Origin: an uncultured Granulosicoccaceae bacterium
GTDB lineage: Bacteria > Pseudomonadota > Gammaproteobacteria > Granulosicoccales > Granulosicoccaceae
Length of the DNA: 64,000 bases
Direction of reading: 5' to 3'
Assembly: GCA_937922015.1 (NCBI GenBank)
Contig: CAKZVB010000039.1
Coordinates: 22,712-86,711, forward strand
In this document: piece by piece, positions 1 through 11,369 of the stretch
Position numbering within the stretch: the first letter of the stretch is position 1
How the letters are laid out: each line of letters opens with the position of its first letter
Notes under the pieces: model-generated
Databases searched by the model: none
Seen by the model: only the letters and a program-made list of their open reading frames with translations
Told to the model about the DNA's origin: nothing
Position numbers and translations under genes: made by a program

Positions 1-2
1 CA

Positions 3-1004
3 CAGGCAAATCCCGGTACCGTGGCTTTTGTAGAATCGACCGGAACTGTAGACGAGGGTTCATCGATCTCCATACAGGTCGCGAGAAGTGGAGGTTTTGA
101 TCAGAGTATAAGCGTGCAGGTAGCTGCCGTCCCGACAAATGATATAGAGTACACTGTCGAGTCTGACACACTAACCTGGGCCGATGGCGAAAGTGGCAGT
201 AAAGCTGTGACCATAACAGCTCTATCAGACGCCGTAACCGCTGATACGTTAACACTGACGCTAAGTCTTTCACTGGCATCAGATGCGACTAACGCCACAC
301 CCGTTATCTCCACAGATATTTATTCACTGACCATCAATGACACAAGTGAGTCCGGATTTATATCACTGGCAGACACTGACGGTGAATGGGAAGTTTGTCT
401 GAGCCCTTATAGCACCGACACAACGAGTGCGTTCTCTACACAACTAAGCGCGACCAGCGGTACCGTTGTTACCTGTATAAAAAAATGTCCGGCTGATGCA
501 GTTGTCGACACCGCATTCCGCGGTTGGGGCTGGAACAACGCTGCCTCACACAGCTGTGCTTTCACTACCACCACCGAAGGAAGCCTGACCAAAGCCGTGG
601 TCTATACACCAACACGCGAACAGTTCTCGCTTAACCTGCAGCCTGCGACTTTATCAGTACCAGACTCAATCTGGCTGTGTACACGCGAAAACAGACAAAA
701 CGCCGAGTTTAGCTACACGCAGGATGTCACTGCAAACACCTGGTACCAAATATTAGCCGATGGAACCTACTACTATGCAGACTCTGCAGACAACGTCACT
801 GTACCTGCAGAATTAAACGGGCCGGAAATATGGAGTGCTACAACCCGCTATTTGTCGTTCAGTCACATCGGCGAAGTATATCGCAACATTATCATGTTTC
901 CGGCAGGCCAGACTTTTCAGGTGCATCCCGACACGGATCATCGACTCAGCTGTTCCCGCAGCGACTACTCTGACAGCGGTGTAAGTTCAGCCGAACAGCC
1001 CTGA
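3..1004 (+). CDS. Calx-beta-domain protein, 3' part (gene runs off left edge)
   Basis: Frame is open to the window start (QANPGTVAFVESTGTVDEGSSISIQVAR...); Calx-beta-like repeat pattern; stop at 1004. Confidence 0.6.
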   Translation, partial: QANPGTVAFVESTGTVDEGSSISIQVARSGGFDQSISVQVAAVPTNDIEYTVESDTLTWADGESGSKAVTITALSDAVTADTLTLTLSLSLASDATNATPVISTDIYSLTINDTSESGFISLADTDGEWEVCLSPYSTDTTSAFSTQLSATSGTVVTCIKKCPADAVVDTAFRGWGWNNAASHSCAFTTTTEGSLTKAVVYTPTREQFSLNLQPATLSVPDSIWLCTRENRQNAEFSYTQDVTANTWYQILADGTYYYADSADNVTVPAELNGPEIWSATTRYLSFSHIGEVYRNIIMFPAGQTFQVHPDTDHRLSCSRSDYSDSGVSSAEQP

Positions 1005-1076
1005 TCATACTGAGTGCCAGGCAATATCGCTCGACACACCATTAAGTTTTGTCTCTGCCCTGATAAATAGCAGCGG

Positions 1077-1244
1077 CTAGGAGTCTGCGCGGTAGAAGTC
1101 CGCGTAGCGAGAATGCGCCATGGCGAGGGCGTTTTTACGATCATTTGAGGCGCATAGTTGTTCATACGTAACGAAAATGATCGATAAAAACGCACCGTCA
1201 GGGCGCCTTCGCAGTAGTGGACGTTCTGCCGCGCAGACTCCTAG
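1077..1244. mobile_element. MITE-like / long-palindrome repeat element, copy 1
   Basis: Ends CTAGGAGTCTGCGCGGTAGAA ... TTCTGCCGCGCAGACTCCTAG are inverted repeats with one mismatch; interior GCGTTTTTACGATCATTT ... AAATGATCGATAAAAACGC is also inverted; related copy at 24090-24265. Confidence 0.8.
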
Positions 1245-3433
1245 GGATTCAACCCGAGATAGACATCAGCCAATCGGTCACCCAGAATTCTCAATGATGG
1301 CGCAGAAAAGTGATTGCCGTAAGGATCCGTGTCCCTGGTCTCAAGGTCAGCAGCAGCAGCACAACCGCTCAGTGGATCATCATCGAAATTCAACGCCATC
1401 AGATGAGGGTTTAACAGAGCCTTTTTAGTTTCAGCACAAACAAACCGACCATCACCGCCAAACCAGCTTTCACTTCGTAAATTGCTAATGAGTTGAAATA
1501 ACTTATTCGGGTAGTAGTTGCGATAAAAATCACTGTCGACACCGGAAAAGCCGGTCGCACCCGGGTCAGCCGTACCTTCTGCCAGCCAGTCCGTCTCACC
1601 CTGCATCCAGAACATCGCATCAAACGAGTGTTTGTTTGGCAGCGAATTCAATGCGGCAAGCGCTTTCTCGCGGATCTCAATGAAAAACTCACTGTTGTAG
1701 TCCCAATGACTGATGCCCTCACCGGGAGCGGTGAGTATTACTATACCAACCACGCGATCTGACTTCGCAGCAAGGGCTTTCGCTACCTGAAAGATAATGC
1801 TGTTGTAGGGTGATCTTGCCGGGTCATCCTGTGAATAATTGCCTGGTATGTCCTGCTCCCAGAACTGATGAAGATCAGCCACCTGCCAGCCAGTGTCGGT
1901 GAATGCAAATACGTTTGAATCACTGCTGTCCAACGTAGCGTCATAGGCTGTCTGCAAACTTGCTGCATTAGATTGACCGGTCATAAAAAATAGATCAGTA
2001 ATATCCTCAATGCCCGGCGCGTTGTTCACGGTGACCTCGCAGCTGGCCACCACTTTAACCATTTTGCCACTGGCGATATCAGTACAGCTATGTTCAAAGG
2101 TTCCCTGATGCAGACCACCAAGAGCAGCAGTAACAGTATTACTCGCATTGTCGTAGCTGCTTGCAGTTCCCCACGCCCATGCCGGGTCATCCGTAAATGG
2201 AACCCACTCACAACCCGGAGGCTGCGCGACAACCACCTGAAAGCTTGCCGGTGCATTGAGGGTGCCGGACGGGCAGTCGGTCGATGCGACCACCGTTGCG
2301 ACGGCTGCCACCGATTCGGTCTCTGTGGTATCGTCAGTTTCATCAACTACTGACGAATCAGTGTTGCCGGCAATTATGTAACAGCTTGCGCCGTTCTCCC
2401 AGCTATACCCATCGCCGTCCGCATCAACAGCAGTTGCTGTACAAGCGGGAAAAAGATCTTCCGGTCTGAGTAAATCCCCGGAGGTGTCTACCCCACCCGA
2501 CTCAGCGGCCTCAAATTCCGGCTCGACCTCGTCTGTGGCTTCAGAACCTACTGTACCAGCCGTCTGACTTGCACTAAAAGCCACGGCACCCGACTCTTCT
2601 GAAAACACAGAAAACAACCGACCTTCACTTGCACATTGCGCTATGGCTTGAGGCAGCGAGGCCAGACAGCCCATCCTGCTGCCATCTGCTCCGACGCCTA
2701 AAGTCAGGAACTGGTTTTTATCATCAGCCAGCAACTGATAAACACTGCGGTTATTACTAACTGCCCCGTACTGCCACTCATTATTGAGATTCAGCTCAAA
2801 GTCATTCTCGCGCAGTGAAATATAGGATCCATCAAACTCGGTGTTTTTCTCAACCAGATACAGGAAATCCAGATCCCATCCCGCAATCGATGTATCAGAT
2901 ACCTCCCTGCTCAGGGTATCCACTAAATGTTCGACAGCTTGTTCTGCCCCGACAATTTCACGTGTATCGCCGTAGGCCTGTGTCAGGGCGTTGCTGATCA
3001 CCTCATCCACATTCACCATGCCAGAAAAGCTGAATTCAGGCGCTTGTACATTTTCCCGGGCAGACTCGGGGATAGTTATCCCATTCGCAGGGTTTTGATC
3101 TACATCAATAGACTGCAGCAATCTCAAAATATTGACTACTTCAGGATCTTCGATATTTTCCGTACCGACTATATCTAACGGTGTCACCGTCGGTTGCGCC
3201 TCAACTTCCGAAAACCGAAGCCCACCCACGCTGAATAATACAGTTTCACCAGGCTTATAATAGAAGCCACCATCTGCGTCTGTATACCCGTGCCGAGTCT
3301 CAGTGCGATACTCTAAACCCTCCACCGGACTGTCAATAAACACACCACGTTGGATATTCCCATCACCACATCCGTGCAACACGCCAAGACCTGCTATCGA
3401 GGCTGTGAACAAAGTTCTTTTCATTAGCATCAT
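1241..3433 (-). CDS. Lipoprotein with C-terminal SASA/SGNH-type carbohydrate esterase (sialate O-acetylesterase-like) domain; start may be 3424
   Basis: Lipobox-like VLHGC; DLFFMTGQSNAASLQ block, MFWMQGETDW motif and DPYGNHFSAP near the C-terminus. Confidence 0.75.
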   Translation of the reverse strand: MMLMKRTLFTASIAGLGVLHGCGDGNIQRGVFIDSPVEGLEYRTETRHGYTDADGGFYYKPGETVLFSVGGLRFSEVEAQPTVTPLDIVGTENIEDPEVVNILRLLQSIDVDQNPANGITIPESARENVQAPEFSFSGMVNVDEVISNALTQAYGDTREIVGAEQAVEHLVDTLSREVSDTSIAGWDLDFLYLVEKNTEFDGSYISLRENDFELNLNNEWQYGAVSNNRSVYQLLADDKNQFLTLGVGADGSRMGCLASLPQAIAQCASEGRLFSVFSEESGAVAFSASQTAGTVGSEATDEVEPEFEAAESGGVDTSGDLLRPEDLFPACTATAVDADGDGYSWENGASCYIIAGNTDSSVVDETDDTTETESVAAVATVVASTDCPSGTLNAPASFQVVVAQPPGCEWVPFTDDPAWAWGTASSYDNASNTVTAALGGLHQGTFEHSCTDIASGKMVKVVASCEVTVNNAPGIEDITDLFFMTGQSNAASLQTAYDATLDSSDSNVFAFTDTGWQVADLHQFWEQDIPGNYSQDDPARSPYNSIIFQVAKALAAKSDRVVGIVILTAPGEGISHWDYNSEFFIEIREKALAALNSLPNKHSFDAMFWMQGETDWLAEGTADPGATGFSGVDSDFYRNYYPNKLFQLISNLRSESWFGGDGRFVCAETKKALLNPHLMALNFDDDPLSGCAAAADLETRDTDPYGNHFSAPSLRILGDRLADVYLGLNP

Positions 3434-3622
3434 CTACATGTAAATATCTTTCCTACGTATTAAAATTTAACGGGTAATCAGGAAAGATCTGTACAGTGAG
3501 ACAAGATGTTTAATAAACAGGTAAGGTTTCAAGTCTCAGTTTAAACAATCACAGTGAACACACACATGTATTCTGAGGCCTCGCGACCAATCAATTTTTT
3601 TCTTTAGCCGACCAGGCATCAA

Positions 3623-4222
3623 ATGACAAACTTTATCCTTTCAGTATTTCTACTGTTGATCACCCCGGGTCCCGGCGTTCTATCAACAGCAGGTGTCGGA
3701 GCCGGATACGGCAAAGCCGCCGGCGTCAGATATGTGACAGGACTGTTCATCGGTACCAATTTAGTCGCTTTGGCAGTGGTCAGCGGGCTTGCGGCTCTGA
3801 TGTTTTCTGTACCATGGCTGCGGCTTGTGCTGTCAATTGCTTCAGCGTTGTATCTGCTGAGTCTGGCGTTTCGAATTGCCACGGCAGGGTCAAAAATCGC
3901 GTTCATGGAATCGAAACAGCAGCCCGGGATCATTGACGGCATCGTTCTGCAGGCAATAAATCCCAAAGCCTACGCCGTAAACACTGCGCTATTTTCGGGA
4001 TTTGCCTTCGGTGCTGACAGTCTGCTATTGGAAACCCTTGTGAAATTTGCCATTATCAATGCCATCTGGGTCCCGATTCACCTGTTGTGGCTGGGCATCG
4101 GCATTAGTCTGAAAAAGCTGGCGTTAAGCGAAAGCACTCAGCAAAAAATAAATTTCGCCATGGCTGCAGCAATGATCGGAGTCGTAGTACTTGCGCTATA
4201 TTCCGCTTCATCAACATACTGA
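3623..4222 (+). CDS. LysE/RhtB family translocator
   Basis: LLITPGPGVLSTAGVGAGYGKAAGVRYVTG motif and multiple TM segments. Confidence 0.85.
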   Translation: MTNFILSVFLLLITPGPGVLSTAGVGAGYGKAAGVRYVTGLFIGTNLVALAVVSGLAALMFSVPWLRLVLSIASALYLLSLAFRIATAGSKIAFMESKQQPGIIDGIVLQAINPKAYAVNTALFSGFAFGADSLLLETLVKFAIINAIWVPIHLLWLGIGISLKKLALSESTQQKINFAMAAAMIGVVVLALYSASSTY

Positions 4223-4277
4223 TATCGTCTATGGCTAAAATATCGCACCCTTCAATCCATACAAGAGTAAATACCCC

Positions 4278-4865
4278 ATGCAACGCCTATGTGTTTTTTG
4301 CGGTTCAAGCCCCGGTGCGAGCCTTGAGTACCTCGAGGCAACCCGGGTTCTTGGTCATGCCATGGTCGAACGCGGCATCGACCTGGTTTATGGAGGAGCC
4401 AGCATAGGATTGATGGGCGCGATTGCTGACAGTGTCGTTGAAAAGGGCGGCAAGGCAATAGGCGTAATTCCGGAGCATCTTGAGAAGCTGGAAATCAGTC
4501 ATCAGGGCCTGACTGAATTACTGGTAGTTAAAGACATGCATGAACGCAAAGCAGCAATGGCATCATTGTCCGATGGTTTCGTCGCACTACCGGGAGGCAT
4601 AGGGACACTTGAAGAGCTCATCGAGATATGCACCTGGCAACAACTTGGTCTGCATGCCAAGGCCACTGGTATTTTGAATATCAATCACTACTACGACAAA
4701 TTACTGGAATTCATTGGCCACACCGTCGATCAGGAATTTCTCCGACCACAACACCAGAAAAACTTACTGCACAATAACAGCCCCGACAAATTGCTGGACG
4801 AAATGACCTATTTCAACGCAAATACAGAGCTATTCTTAACAGAGAAATTGCAAAAAAAGGGCTAA
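4278..4865 (+). CDS. LOG-family protein (TIGR00730; cytokinin riboside 5'-monophosphate phosphoribohydrolase-like)
   Basis: VFCGSSPG, LVYGGASIGLMG and ALPGGIGTLEEL(I/F)E motifs. Confidence 0.93.
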   Translation: MQRLCVFCGSSPGASLEYLEATRVLGHAMVERGIDLVYGGASIGLMGAIADSVVEKGGKAIGVIPEHLEKLEISHQGLTELLVVKDMHERKAAMASLSDGFVALPGGIGTLEELIEICTWQQLGLHAKATGILNINHYYDKLLEFIGHTVDQEFLRPQHQKNLLHNNSPDKLLDEMTYFNANTELFLTEKLQKKG

Positions 4866-5097
4866 TCTACGCGACGACAACCCAGCCCGCATTATTCACA
4901 GAGCGACAAGTGTAAAAGAACGGATTGTCTATAATACAGGCGATAGAGGACATGGCAAATTTCCATCGCTGCATGCCGGTTAGTTCGGTATATGGATAGC
5001 CAGCTAATCTCAGCGGGGCAATACCCTGCTTAATTTAGTAAGATAATTTAACATCGGTGTTAAACTCTCACCCACCAGTAACGCCATGAGATAGACC

Positions 5098-7164
5098 ATG
5101 CAAAGTACCTGGCATACAGATTCACCATTTAGAGACGCCAACTCGCCATCATCACAGCAGCCGGAATATCAGCAATACCAGCACCTTGAAAAGCAATGGC
5201 GATCGTTGGTTGAAAAAACACTTAACGGCGCCAAACTCGAAGACAAACTTACGTCGACTACCCTTGACGATATCAAAATTCAGGCAATTTATAGTCAGGC
5301 GACCGCAAGCGCACAACCACATTACACAAAAAAGCCCTGGCATATACAACAAACCTACGGCACCGGAAATCCATTTTCTACAAGCCAGCCCTCTTTAAGC
5401 CAGCCCTCTTTAAGTAAGATTAATACACAAATATTGCAGGAGCTCGACAATGGCGTCTCAGCGATTGAACTGGCAATGCACAACGCGGAAAACAAAAACG
5501 GAATTCACTGTCACACAGTGACAGAGATGGAACAACTGCTCGCCGGCGTATACCCCGAGATGATTCACACCAGCTTGCTGCCCGCCGCGAATAATATCGC
5601 AGCCGCAGGATTACTGGAGAGCCTGTGGCGCAGCCGCAACATACCGCTCGATCAAGTATTCGCTGCATATAACGCCGATCCGCTGGGTGCTCTGGCAAAT
5701 ACAGGTCGCGTTGATTTCTCAGGCGCTAACTGGTCTGACCAGATCGTTGATCTTGCTCAGCACACCATAGAACATCTGCCCAACGTCACCTGTCTGTGTG
5801 TTGATACAGGCACATACCATAACGCCGGCGCATCAGAGGCCCAGGAGCTGGCCTTTGCCATTGCGACAGGTCTAAGTTATTTGCGAGCACTCCACAACTC
5901 CGGCATCAACATTAAAGACGCCGCCGGTCAAATCATTTTCCGGTTTTCTCTGGATAGTGATTTTTTTCTTTCGGTAGCAAAACTGCGCGCAGCAAGGCAA
6001 CTCTGGTCGCAGGTATTGTCGCACTGCCACAACAGTGACGACTCAATTGATACGGCAATGGCACTACAGGCTCAATCTGGTCTGCGCTGCATCAGTGAGC
6101 GGGACCCATACGTCAATATACTTCGCGTAACGACTCAGGCATTCGCCGCAATGACTGGCGGCGCGCAGGGCTTTAACAGCGTAGCCTTTGACATCAACTG
6201 TCCTCAGCAAACACCCCGGGATCGCAAACTGGGTCGGAAAATTGCCCGCAACACTCAGCTTATCCTGCTTGAAGAATCACATCTTGATCAGGTGCAGGAT
6301 CCGCTAAGCGGCTCCGGCTTCGTTGAAGCATTAACCGGTAATCTTTGCCAAAAGGCGTGGGAGATATTCCAACATATAGAAACCAGAGGGGGCATGCAGG
6401 ACGCTCTCACATCGGGATACGTGCAGAGTATCGTGACCGAAAAACGCAACAAAAGAGAACAGGATCTCGCCAACGGTAAAACATCGGTAATAGGGGTAAG
6501 CGAATTTGCTAACCTACAGGAGCCCCCCAGCCAAAGTAACAACCACTATAACAGCACCACCAACCCGGCCGATTCAGATCCAAACACAGCGATTCCCGAA
6601 CCGCGTAAAACACTTGCCTCACACAATTTTGCGGACATCTTACATGCAATAGGTGAAGGCGCTGATTATCGGTCTGTGGATGCTCAACTGCGCACCAACA
6701 AACTTACCGCCCCTGCCCTGATCCGTTTTCGCGACGGTGCAGTTTTTGAAAACATGGTTGCACGATCTGCAAGCTATCAGGACACACACGGCCGGCCACC
6801 ACAGGTGATGCTAGTTACCCTTGGCAGCCCACACGAGTACAGCAGCCGCACTAATTTTTGTGCAAACTTTTTTGCCAGCGCCGGCATCCATACCAGCGTC
6901 ATCGCAATGGAAGATATTAATCCCGCACAAGCAGACAAACCTCTGCTTGCGGTTTTATGTTCATCTGATAAACGGTACGCAAGCGATGCTGCAGAGGCCT
7001 GCAAAACTTTAGCATCCACACCGTCTACAGAAGTGTGGCTGGCAGGCGCCGCCAAAGACCTTGAATCTGCACTCAGTGACAACGGGCTTGCCAGACAACT
7101 GCACATTAAGAGCAACAAGGTAGAACTTCTGCAAGATGCATTAACCTTTCTGGCGGTGAAATGA
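5098..7164 (+). CDS. mutA: Methylmalonyl-CoA mutase small subunit
   Basis: MCM catalytic-domain homology, overlaps the next gene by ATGA; divergent C-terminal domain. Confidence 0.88.
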   Translation: MQSTWHTDSPFRDANSPSSQQPEYQQYQHLEKQWRSLVEKTLNGAKLEDKLTSTTLDDIKIQAIYSQATASAQPHYTKKPWHIQQTYGTGNPFSTSQPSLSQPSLSKINTQILQELDNGVSAIELAMHNAENKNGIHCHTVTEMEQLLAGVYPEMIHTSLLPAANNIAAAGLLESLWRSRNIPLDQVFAAYNADPLGALANTGRVDFSGANWSDQIVDLAQHTIEHLPNVTCLCVDTGTYHNAGASEAQELAFAIATGLSYLRALHNSGINIKDAAGQIIFRFSLDSDFFLSVAKLRAARQLWSQVLSHCHNSDDSIDTAMALQAQSGLRCISERDPYVNILRVTTQAFAAMTGGAQGFNSVAFDINCPQQTPRDRKLGRKIARNTQLILLEESHLDQVQDPLSGSGFVEALTGNLCQKAWEIFQHIETRGGMQDALTSGYVQSIVTEKRNKREQDLANGKTSVIGVSEFANLQEPPSQSNNHYNSTTNPADSDPNTAIPEPRKTLASHNFADILHAIGEGADYRSVDAQLRTNKLTAPALIRFRDGAVFENMVARSASYQDTHGRPPQVMLVTLGSPHEYSSRTNFCANFFASAGIHTSVIAMEDINPAQADKPLLAVLCSSDKRYASDAAEACKTLASTPSTEVWLAGAAKDLESALSDNGLARQLHIKSNKVELLQDALTFLAVK

Positions 7165-9326
7165 CCATGATCCCTGATTTCAGAAACATTGATTTTAAAG
7201 ACGATTGTTCACCGCGCGCCGATGGCGCAAAAACACAGACAGACACATTAGCAACGCCTGAGCAAATTGATTTAAAAAAACACTACACTAAAGCAGACAA
7301 CCGTGACTGTCCCTTTATCGACACATGGCCGGGACTGCCGCCATTTTCCCGTGGCCCTTATCCATCCATGTATGTGAACCGTCCATGGACCATTCGTCAG
7401 TACGCCGGTTACTCAACCGCAGCCGAGAGTAACGCCTTCTACCGACGAAATCTTGCAGCAGGTCAAAAAGGACTGTCTATCGCATTTGATCTCGCCACGC
7501 ATCGCGGTTACGACTCAGACCACCCGAGAGTTAAAAGTGATGTCGGTATGGCCGGTGTAGCAATAGACTCTATTATTGATATGCGCGCACTTTTCGATGG
7601 CATACCGCTCGACAAAATGAGTGTATCAATGACAATGAACGGTGCCGTACTGCCCGTATTGGCACTTTATGTTGTCGCGGCCGAAGAACAGGGCGTCACT
7701 GCAGAAAAACTGACCGGTACCATTCAAAACGATATTCTAAAAGAATTTATGGTGCGCAACACCTACATATACCCACCAGCGCCATCGATGAAAATTATTT
7801 CCGATATATTCGAATACACTTCCACTAACATGCCACGCTTCAACAGCATTAGTATTTCCGGCTACCACATGCAGGAAGCTGGCGCTACCGCAGACCTTGA
7901 ACTAGCTTACACTCTGGCAGACGGCATTGAGTATTTACGTACCGGTATAGAGGCGGGTCTTGATATAGACACCTTCGCGCCACGGCTGTCTTTTTTCTGG
8001 GCAATCGGCATGAACTTTTACATGGAAGTTGCCAAACTTCGTGCGGCGAGGTTGTTGTGGTCGCACATGGTGGCAAAGTTTAATCCTCAAAATCCCAAAT
8101 CACTATGCCTTCGCACTCATTGCCAGACCTCTGGCTGGAGCCTGACTGCACAAGACGTCTACAACAACGTGGTCAGAACCTGCGTCGAAGGGATGGCAGC
8201 TACCCATGGTCATACCCAGTCGCTGCACACAAATGCACTCGATGAAGCACTTGCGCTACCCACGGATTTTTCAGCGCGTATAGCGCGCAACACGCAGCTG
8301 TTTTTGCAACATGAAAGCGGCACTTGTCGCAGCATCGATCCCTGGGGTGGCAGCTACTTCATAGAATCACTCACCCAGCAACTCGCTGACCGTGCCTGGC
8401 AGCACATCACAGAGGTTGAAGAATCAGGAGGTATGGCGCGCGCCATTGAAGCAGGCATCCCTAAAATGCGCATCGAAGAAGCGGCGGCACGCACCCAGGC
8501 TCGCATAGACAGTGGCACTCAAAGCGTTGTCGGGGTAAATAAATACCTGCCCGACTCCGATGATAATATAGACGTGTTAAAAGTCGACAATTCAGCAGTA
8601 CGCGCCCAACAGATAGCTCAGCTTGAATCACTGCGACGCAATCGCAATGACAGCGACACACAAAACGCGTTAAATGCACTACAGAAAACGGCAGAAACAG
8701 GCGATGGCAATCTCCTTGAAAGATGTATCGCCGCAGCACGTGCAAAAGCGACTGTCGGTGAAATGACCGATGCAATGGAAGTCGCGTTCGGAAGGCACAA
8801 GGCAGAAGTCAAAGCTATTCGCGGGATTTACAGTGATGAACTCAAACGAGGCGGCGCTAACGTGGACAAACTGATGAATCTGATTGAACACTTTAGCGCC
8901 GAAGAAGGCAGAAGACCAAGAATTCTGGTCGCAAAGATGGGACAGGACGGACACGATCGCGGGCAGAAAGTCATTGCCAGCGCGTTTGCCGATCTCGGCT
9001 TCGATGTTGATATCGGGCCACTGTTTCAAACACCCGCAGAAGTTGCACAACAAGCGGTTGAAAACGATGTACACATAATCGGCGCAAGCTCACTCGCTGC
9101 CGGCCACCTGACCTTACTGCCCGACTTACGCGACGCACTGAAAACACTGGGCCGGGAGGACATCCTTATCTCTATTGGCGGCGTTATACCACCGGCAGAC
9201 TATGACGCACTATATGCGTCGGGAGCTGCCGCCATATTCCCACCTGGAACAGTCATCACTGAGGCCGCAGAGAACCTACTAATAAAGTTACTCGATGCAC
9301 TCGACATAGAACAACCCGACGCCTAA
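7161..9326 (+). CDS. mutB: Methylmalonyl-CoA mutase large (catalytic) subunit
   Basis: [49 protein letters not shown]12-binding motif [26 protein letters not shown]. Confidence 0.96.
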   Translation: MTMIPDFRNIDFKDDCSPRADGAKTQTDTLATPEQIDLKKHYTKADNRDCPFIDTWPGLPPFSRGPYPSMYVNRPWTIRQYAGYSTAAESNAFYRRNLAAGQKGLSIAFDLATHRGYDSDHPRVKSDVGMAGVAIDSIIDMRALFDGIPLDKMSVSMTMNGAVLPVLALYVVAAEEQGVTAEKLTGTIQNDILKEFMVRNTYIYPPAPSMKIISDIFEYTSTNMPRFNSISISGYHMQEAGATADLELAYTLADGIEYLRTGIEAGLDIDTFAPRLSFFWAIGMNFYMEVAKLRAARLLWSHMVAKFNPQNPKSLCLRTHCQTSGWSLTAQDVYNNVVRTCVEGMAATHGHTQSLHTNALDEALALPTDFSARIARNTQLFLQHESGTCRSIDPWGGSYFIESLTQQLADRAWQHITEVEESGGMARAIEAGIPKMRIEEAAARTQARIDSGTQSVVGVNKYLPDSDDNIDVLKVDNSAVRAQQIAQLESLRRNRNDSDTQNALNALQKTAETGDGNLLERCIAAARAKATVGEMTDAMEVAFGRHKAEVKAIRGIYSDELKRGGANVDKLMNLIEHFSAEEGRRPRILVAKMGQDGHDRGQKVIASAFADLGFDVDIGPLFQTPAEVAQQAVENDVHIIGASSLAAGHLTLLPDLRDALKTLGREDILISIGGVIPPADYDALYASGAAAIFPPGTVITEAAENLLIKLLDALDIEQPDA

Positions 9327-9366
9327 CACCGTCAACAAACATTAGCTAACCACCAGAATCACACGC

Positions 9367-10380
9367 ATGACAACACGGCCAAAGCGGCAACAACTCAGCA
9401 CGCAGCAGCTTGCCCGGGGCATTCGTGATGGAGATCGGGCCATTCTTGGTCGCGCCGTAACATTAATCGAATCAACCAACCCTGCGCACCAGCAGCAGTC
9501 CCGCGAACTATTGCAACAGATACTGCCCCATACCGGCAATGCAATCCGGATTGGCATCTCAGGCGTGCCGGGTGTCGGGAAAAGCACTTTTATTGAGGCG
9601 TTTGGTGAAAACCTCACACGCGACAAAAAACACGTTGCGGTTCTGGCTGTAGACCCTAGCAGCGAACGAACCGGCGGCAGCATTCTCGGTGATAAAACCA
9701 GAATGCAAAACCTCAGCGTTAATCCAAATGCGTTTGTGCGGCCGTCACCTACGTCCGGAACACTGGGTGGTGTCAACCGGGTAACCAGAGAAACCATGAT
9801 GCTGTGTGAGGCCGCAGATTTTGATGTTGTGATCGTGGAGACCGTCGGGGTTGGTCAGTCAGAAACCACCGTTGCAAAAATGGTCGATTTTTTTCTGGTG
9901 CTGATGCTCCCGGGAGCTGGTGACGATCTCCAGGGGATAAAACGAGGTGTCATGGAGGTCGCCGATATGATCGTCGTCAACAAGGCCGACGGAGACAACA
10001 TCAATAAGGCCAATGCAGCAAAAAATGACTACTCGCACGCGATGCGAATGCTGAGCCCGCGGGGTACTGACTGGCATCCTCCGGTACTGACCTGCAGCGG
10101 ACTCAACAACAGTGGCTTGAGCGATATCTGGCAACAAATCAGAAAACATCAAACCATAACCATGAAGAATGGAGCGTTCGAAAAAAAGCGCGATCAACAG
10201 CTATTGCACTGGCTTCACGCTACCATTAATAACCAACTGCTGGGAGATTTTCACGCCAATAAGCCTGTCGCTGACAGTCTCACCGGCTTGCGTGAGAAAA
10301 TTCTCAAACGCGAAATCACCCCGTCTGCAGCCAGCGAAACTCTGATAAAAATCTATCGCGAATCCAGCGGCAAGGGCTGA
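9367..10380 (+). CDS. meaB: Methylmalonyl-CoA mutase-associated GTPase MeaB
   Basis: RIGISGVPGVGKSTFIEAFG, AVDPSSERTGGSILGDKTRM, ETVGVGQSE motifs; directly follows mutA-mutB. Confidence 0.94.
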   Translation: MTTRPKRQQLSTQQLARGIRDGDRAILGRAVTLIESTNPAHQQQSRELLQQILPHTGNAIRIGISGVPGVGKSTFIEAFGENLTRDKKHVAVLAVDPSSERTGGSILGDKTRMQNLSVNPNAFVRPSPTSGTLGGVNRVTRETMMLCEAADFDVVIVETVGVGQSETTVAKMVDFFLVLMLPGAGDDLQGIKRGVMEVADMIVVNKADGDNINKANAAKNDYSHAMRMLSPRGTDWHPPVLTCSGLNNSGLSDIWQQIRKHQTITMKNGAFEKKRDQQLLHWLHATINNQLLGDFHANKPVADSLTGLREKILKREITPSAASETLIKIYRESSGKG

Positions 10381-10682
10381 CACACGAGAGCCGTAAAACG
10401 CCCACTCTGTGAACAAGAAACCCGAAACAACGTCTGCGCACCGCAACATTGGCACGAATGTGGCGCTTTGTTTCCCCCCTCAAGTGCGTGACAACAACAT
10501 GGATGAACGCTGGTTGCTGACACATTGCGAGTCCGGGCAAATGTTGCGACCAATCGGGTGAGTTTCTGTATTATGTTACGGGATTCATAAATTTGCCCGT
10601 GCAATGGACGCCACAGTATAGGATCACCATCAACAGACTCTTAGAAAACCAAACCTAATGATGTCCCGGGGAGAGAGAAAAA

Positions 10683-11228
10683 ATGAACAGATTTCGACTG
10701 TTACTGCTGGCCGCAATATTGACTTGTCCACAGTCTTTTGCCGACCAGAAAAATGACGAACTTCCAGAACTATTCGGTAAACTGAAATCTGCAAACTCTC
10801 CTCAACAAGCGGTGATGATCGAAACCGAAATCTGGAAAAAGTGGTACGAGCGTGACGACAACGACGGCGGTCAGGACATGACCTCAGTCATCGAAGCAAT
10901 GAACAACGGTCGTTATACGATCGCAATTTCGTTACTGGACTCTCTGGTCAGCAAAGAGCCAGACTTTGCCGAAGCCTGGAACAGACGGGCCACAGTGCAC
11001 TACCTGCTGGGGAATTTTGAACAATCTCTGGCAGACATCGAAAAAACACTCACTCTTGAGCCAAGACATTTCGGTGCTCTGTCCGGTGTTGGCCTTATCA
11101 TGATGCAAGCTGGTGAAGAAGAAAAAGCCATGCACGCCTTTGAACAAGTGCTCGAAATCTCACCGCAGAATCTCAGTGCGGCAAAGAGTATTAAGGATCT
11201 GGAAAGTAAATTGGGTGTGACAATTTAG
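10683..11228 (+). CDS. TPR-repeat secreted/periplasmic protein
   Basis: Signal peptide-like N-terminus; tandem TPR helices (AEAWNRRATVHYLLGNFEQSLADIEKTLTLEPRHFGAL). Confidence 0.8.
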   Translation: MNRFRLLLLAAILTCPQSFADQKNDELPELFGKLKSANSPQQAVMIETEIWKKWYERDDNDGGQDMTSVIEAMNNGRYTIAISLLDSLVSKEPDFAEAWNRRATVHYLLGNFEQSLADIEKTLTLEPRHFGALSGVGLIMMQAGEEEKAMHAFEQVLEISPQNLSAAKSIKDLESKLGVTI

Positions 11229-11246
11229 CTTCCCGCCAAATTAAAC

Positions 11247-11275
11247 AAAAAGCCCGCATCAGCGGGCTTTTTTTT
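11247..11275 (+). terminator. Rho-independent terminator
   Basis: AAAAAGCCCGC ATCA GCGGGCTTTTTTTT directly after the TPR gene. Confidence 0.9.
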
Positions 11276-11369
11276 GCAGGTTTATAATTAGTAACCTGCT
11301 CTACAAACTATTCAAACAGAAAATAAAATAAGGGTACCTAAGGCCCATAAGGGCCCCACGCTATCTTAA

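Noticed and set aside
1120-1428. 102-aa plus ORF and 965-1195 minus ORF spanning the repeat element
   Set aside because: They run across the palindromic element and antisense to the esterase; no protein-like features. The element is non-coding.
2026-2346. Antisense and out-of-frame ORFs within the esterase gene
   Set aside because: Overlap a well-supported CDS; low-complexity or compositionally atypical translations.
4866-5097. Cobalamin riboswitch upstream of mutA
   Set aside because: No recognisable B12-box or conserved AdoCbl riboswitch core by eye; kept only as a low-interest leader.
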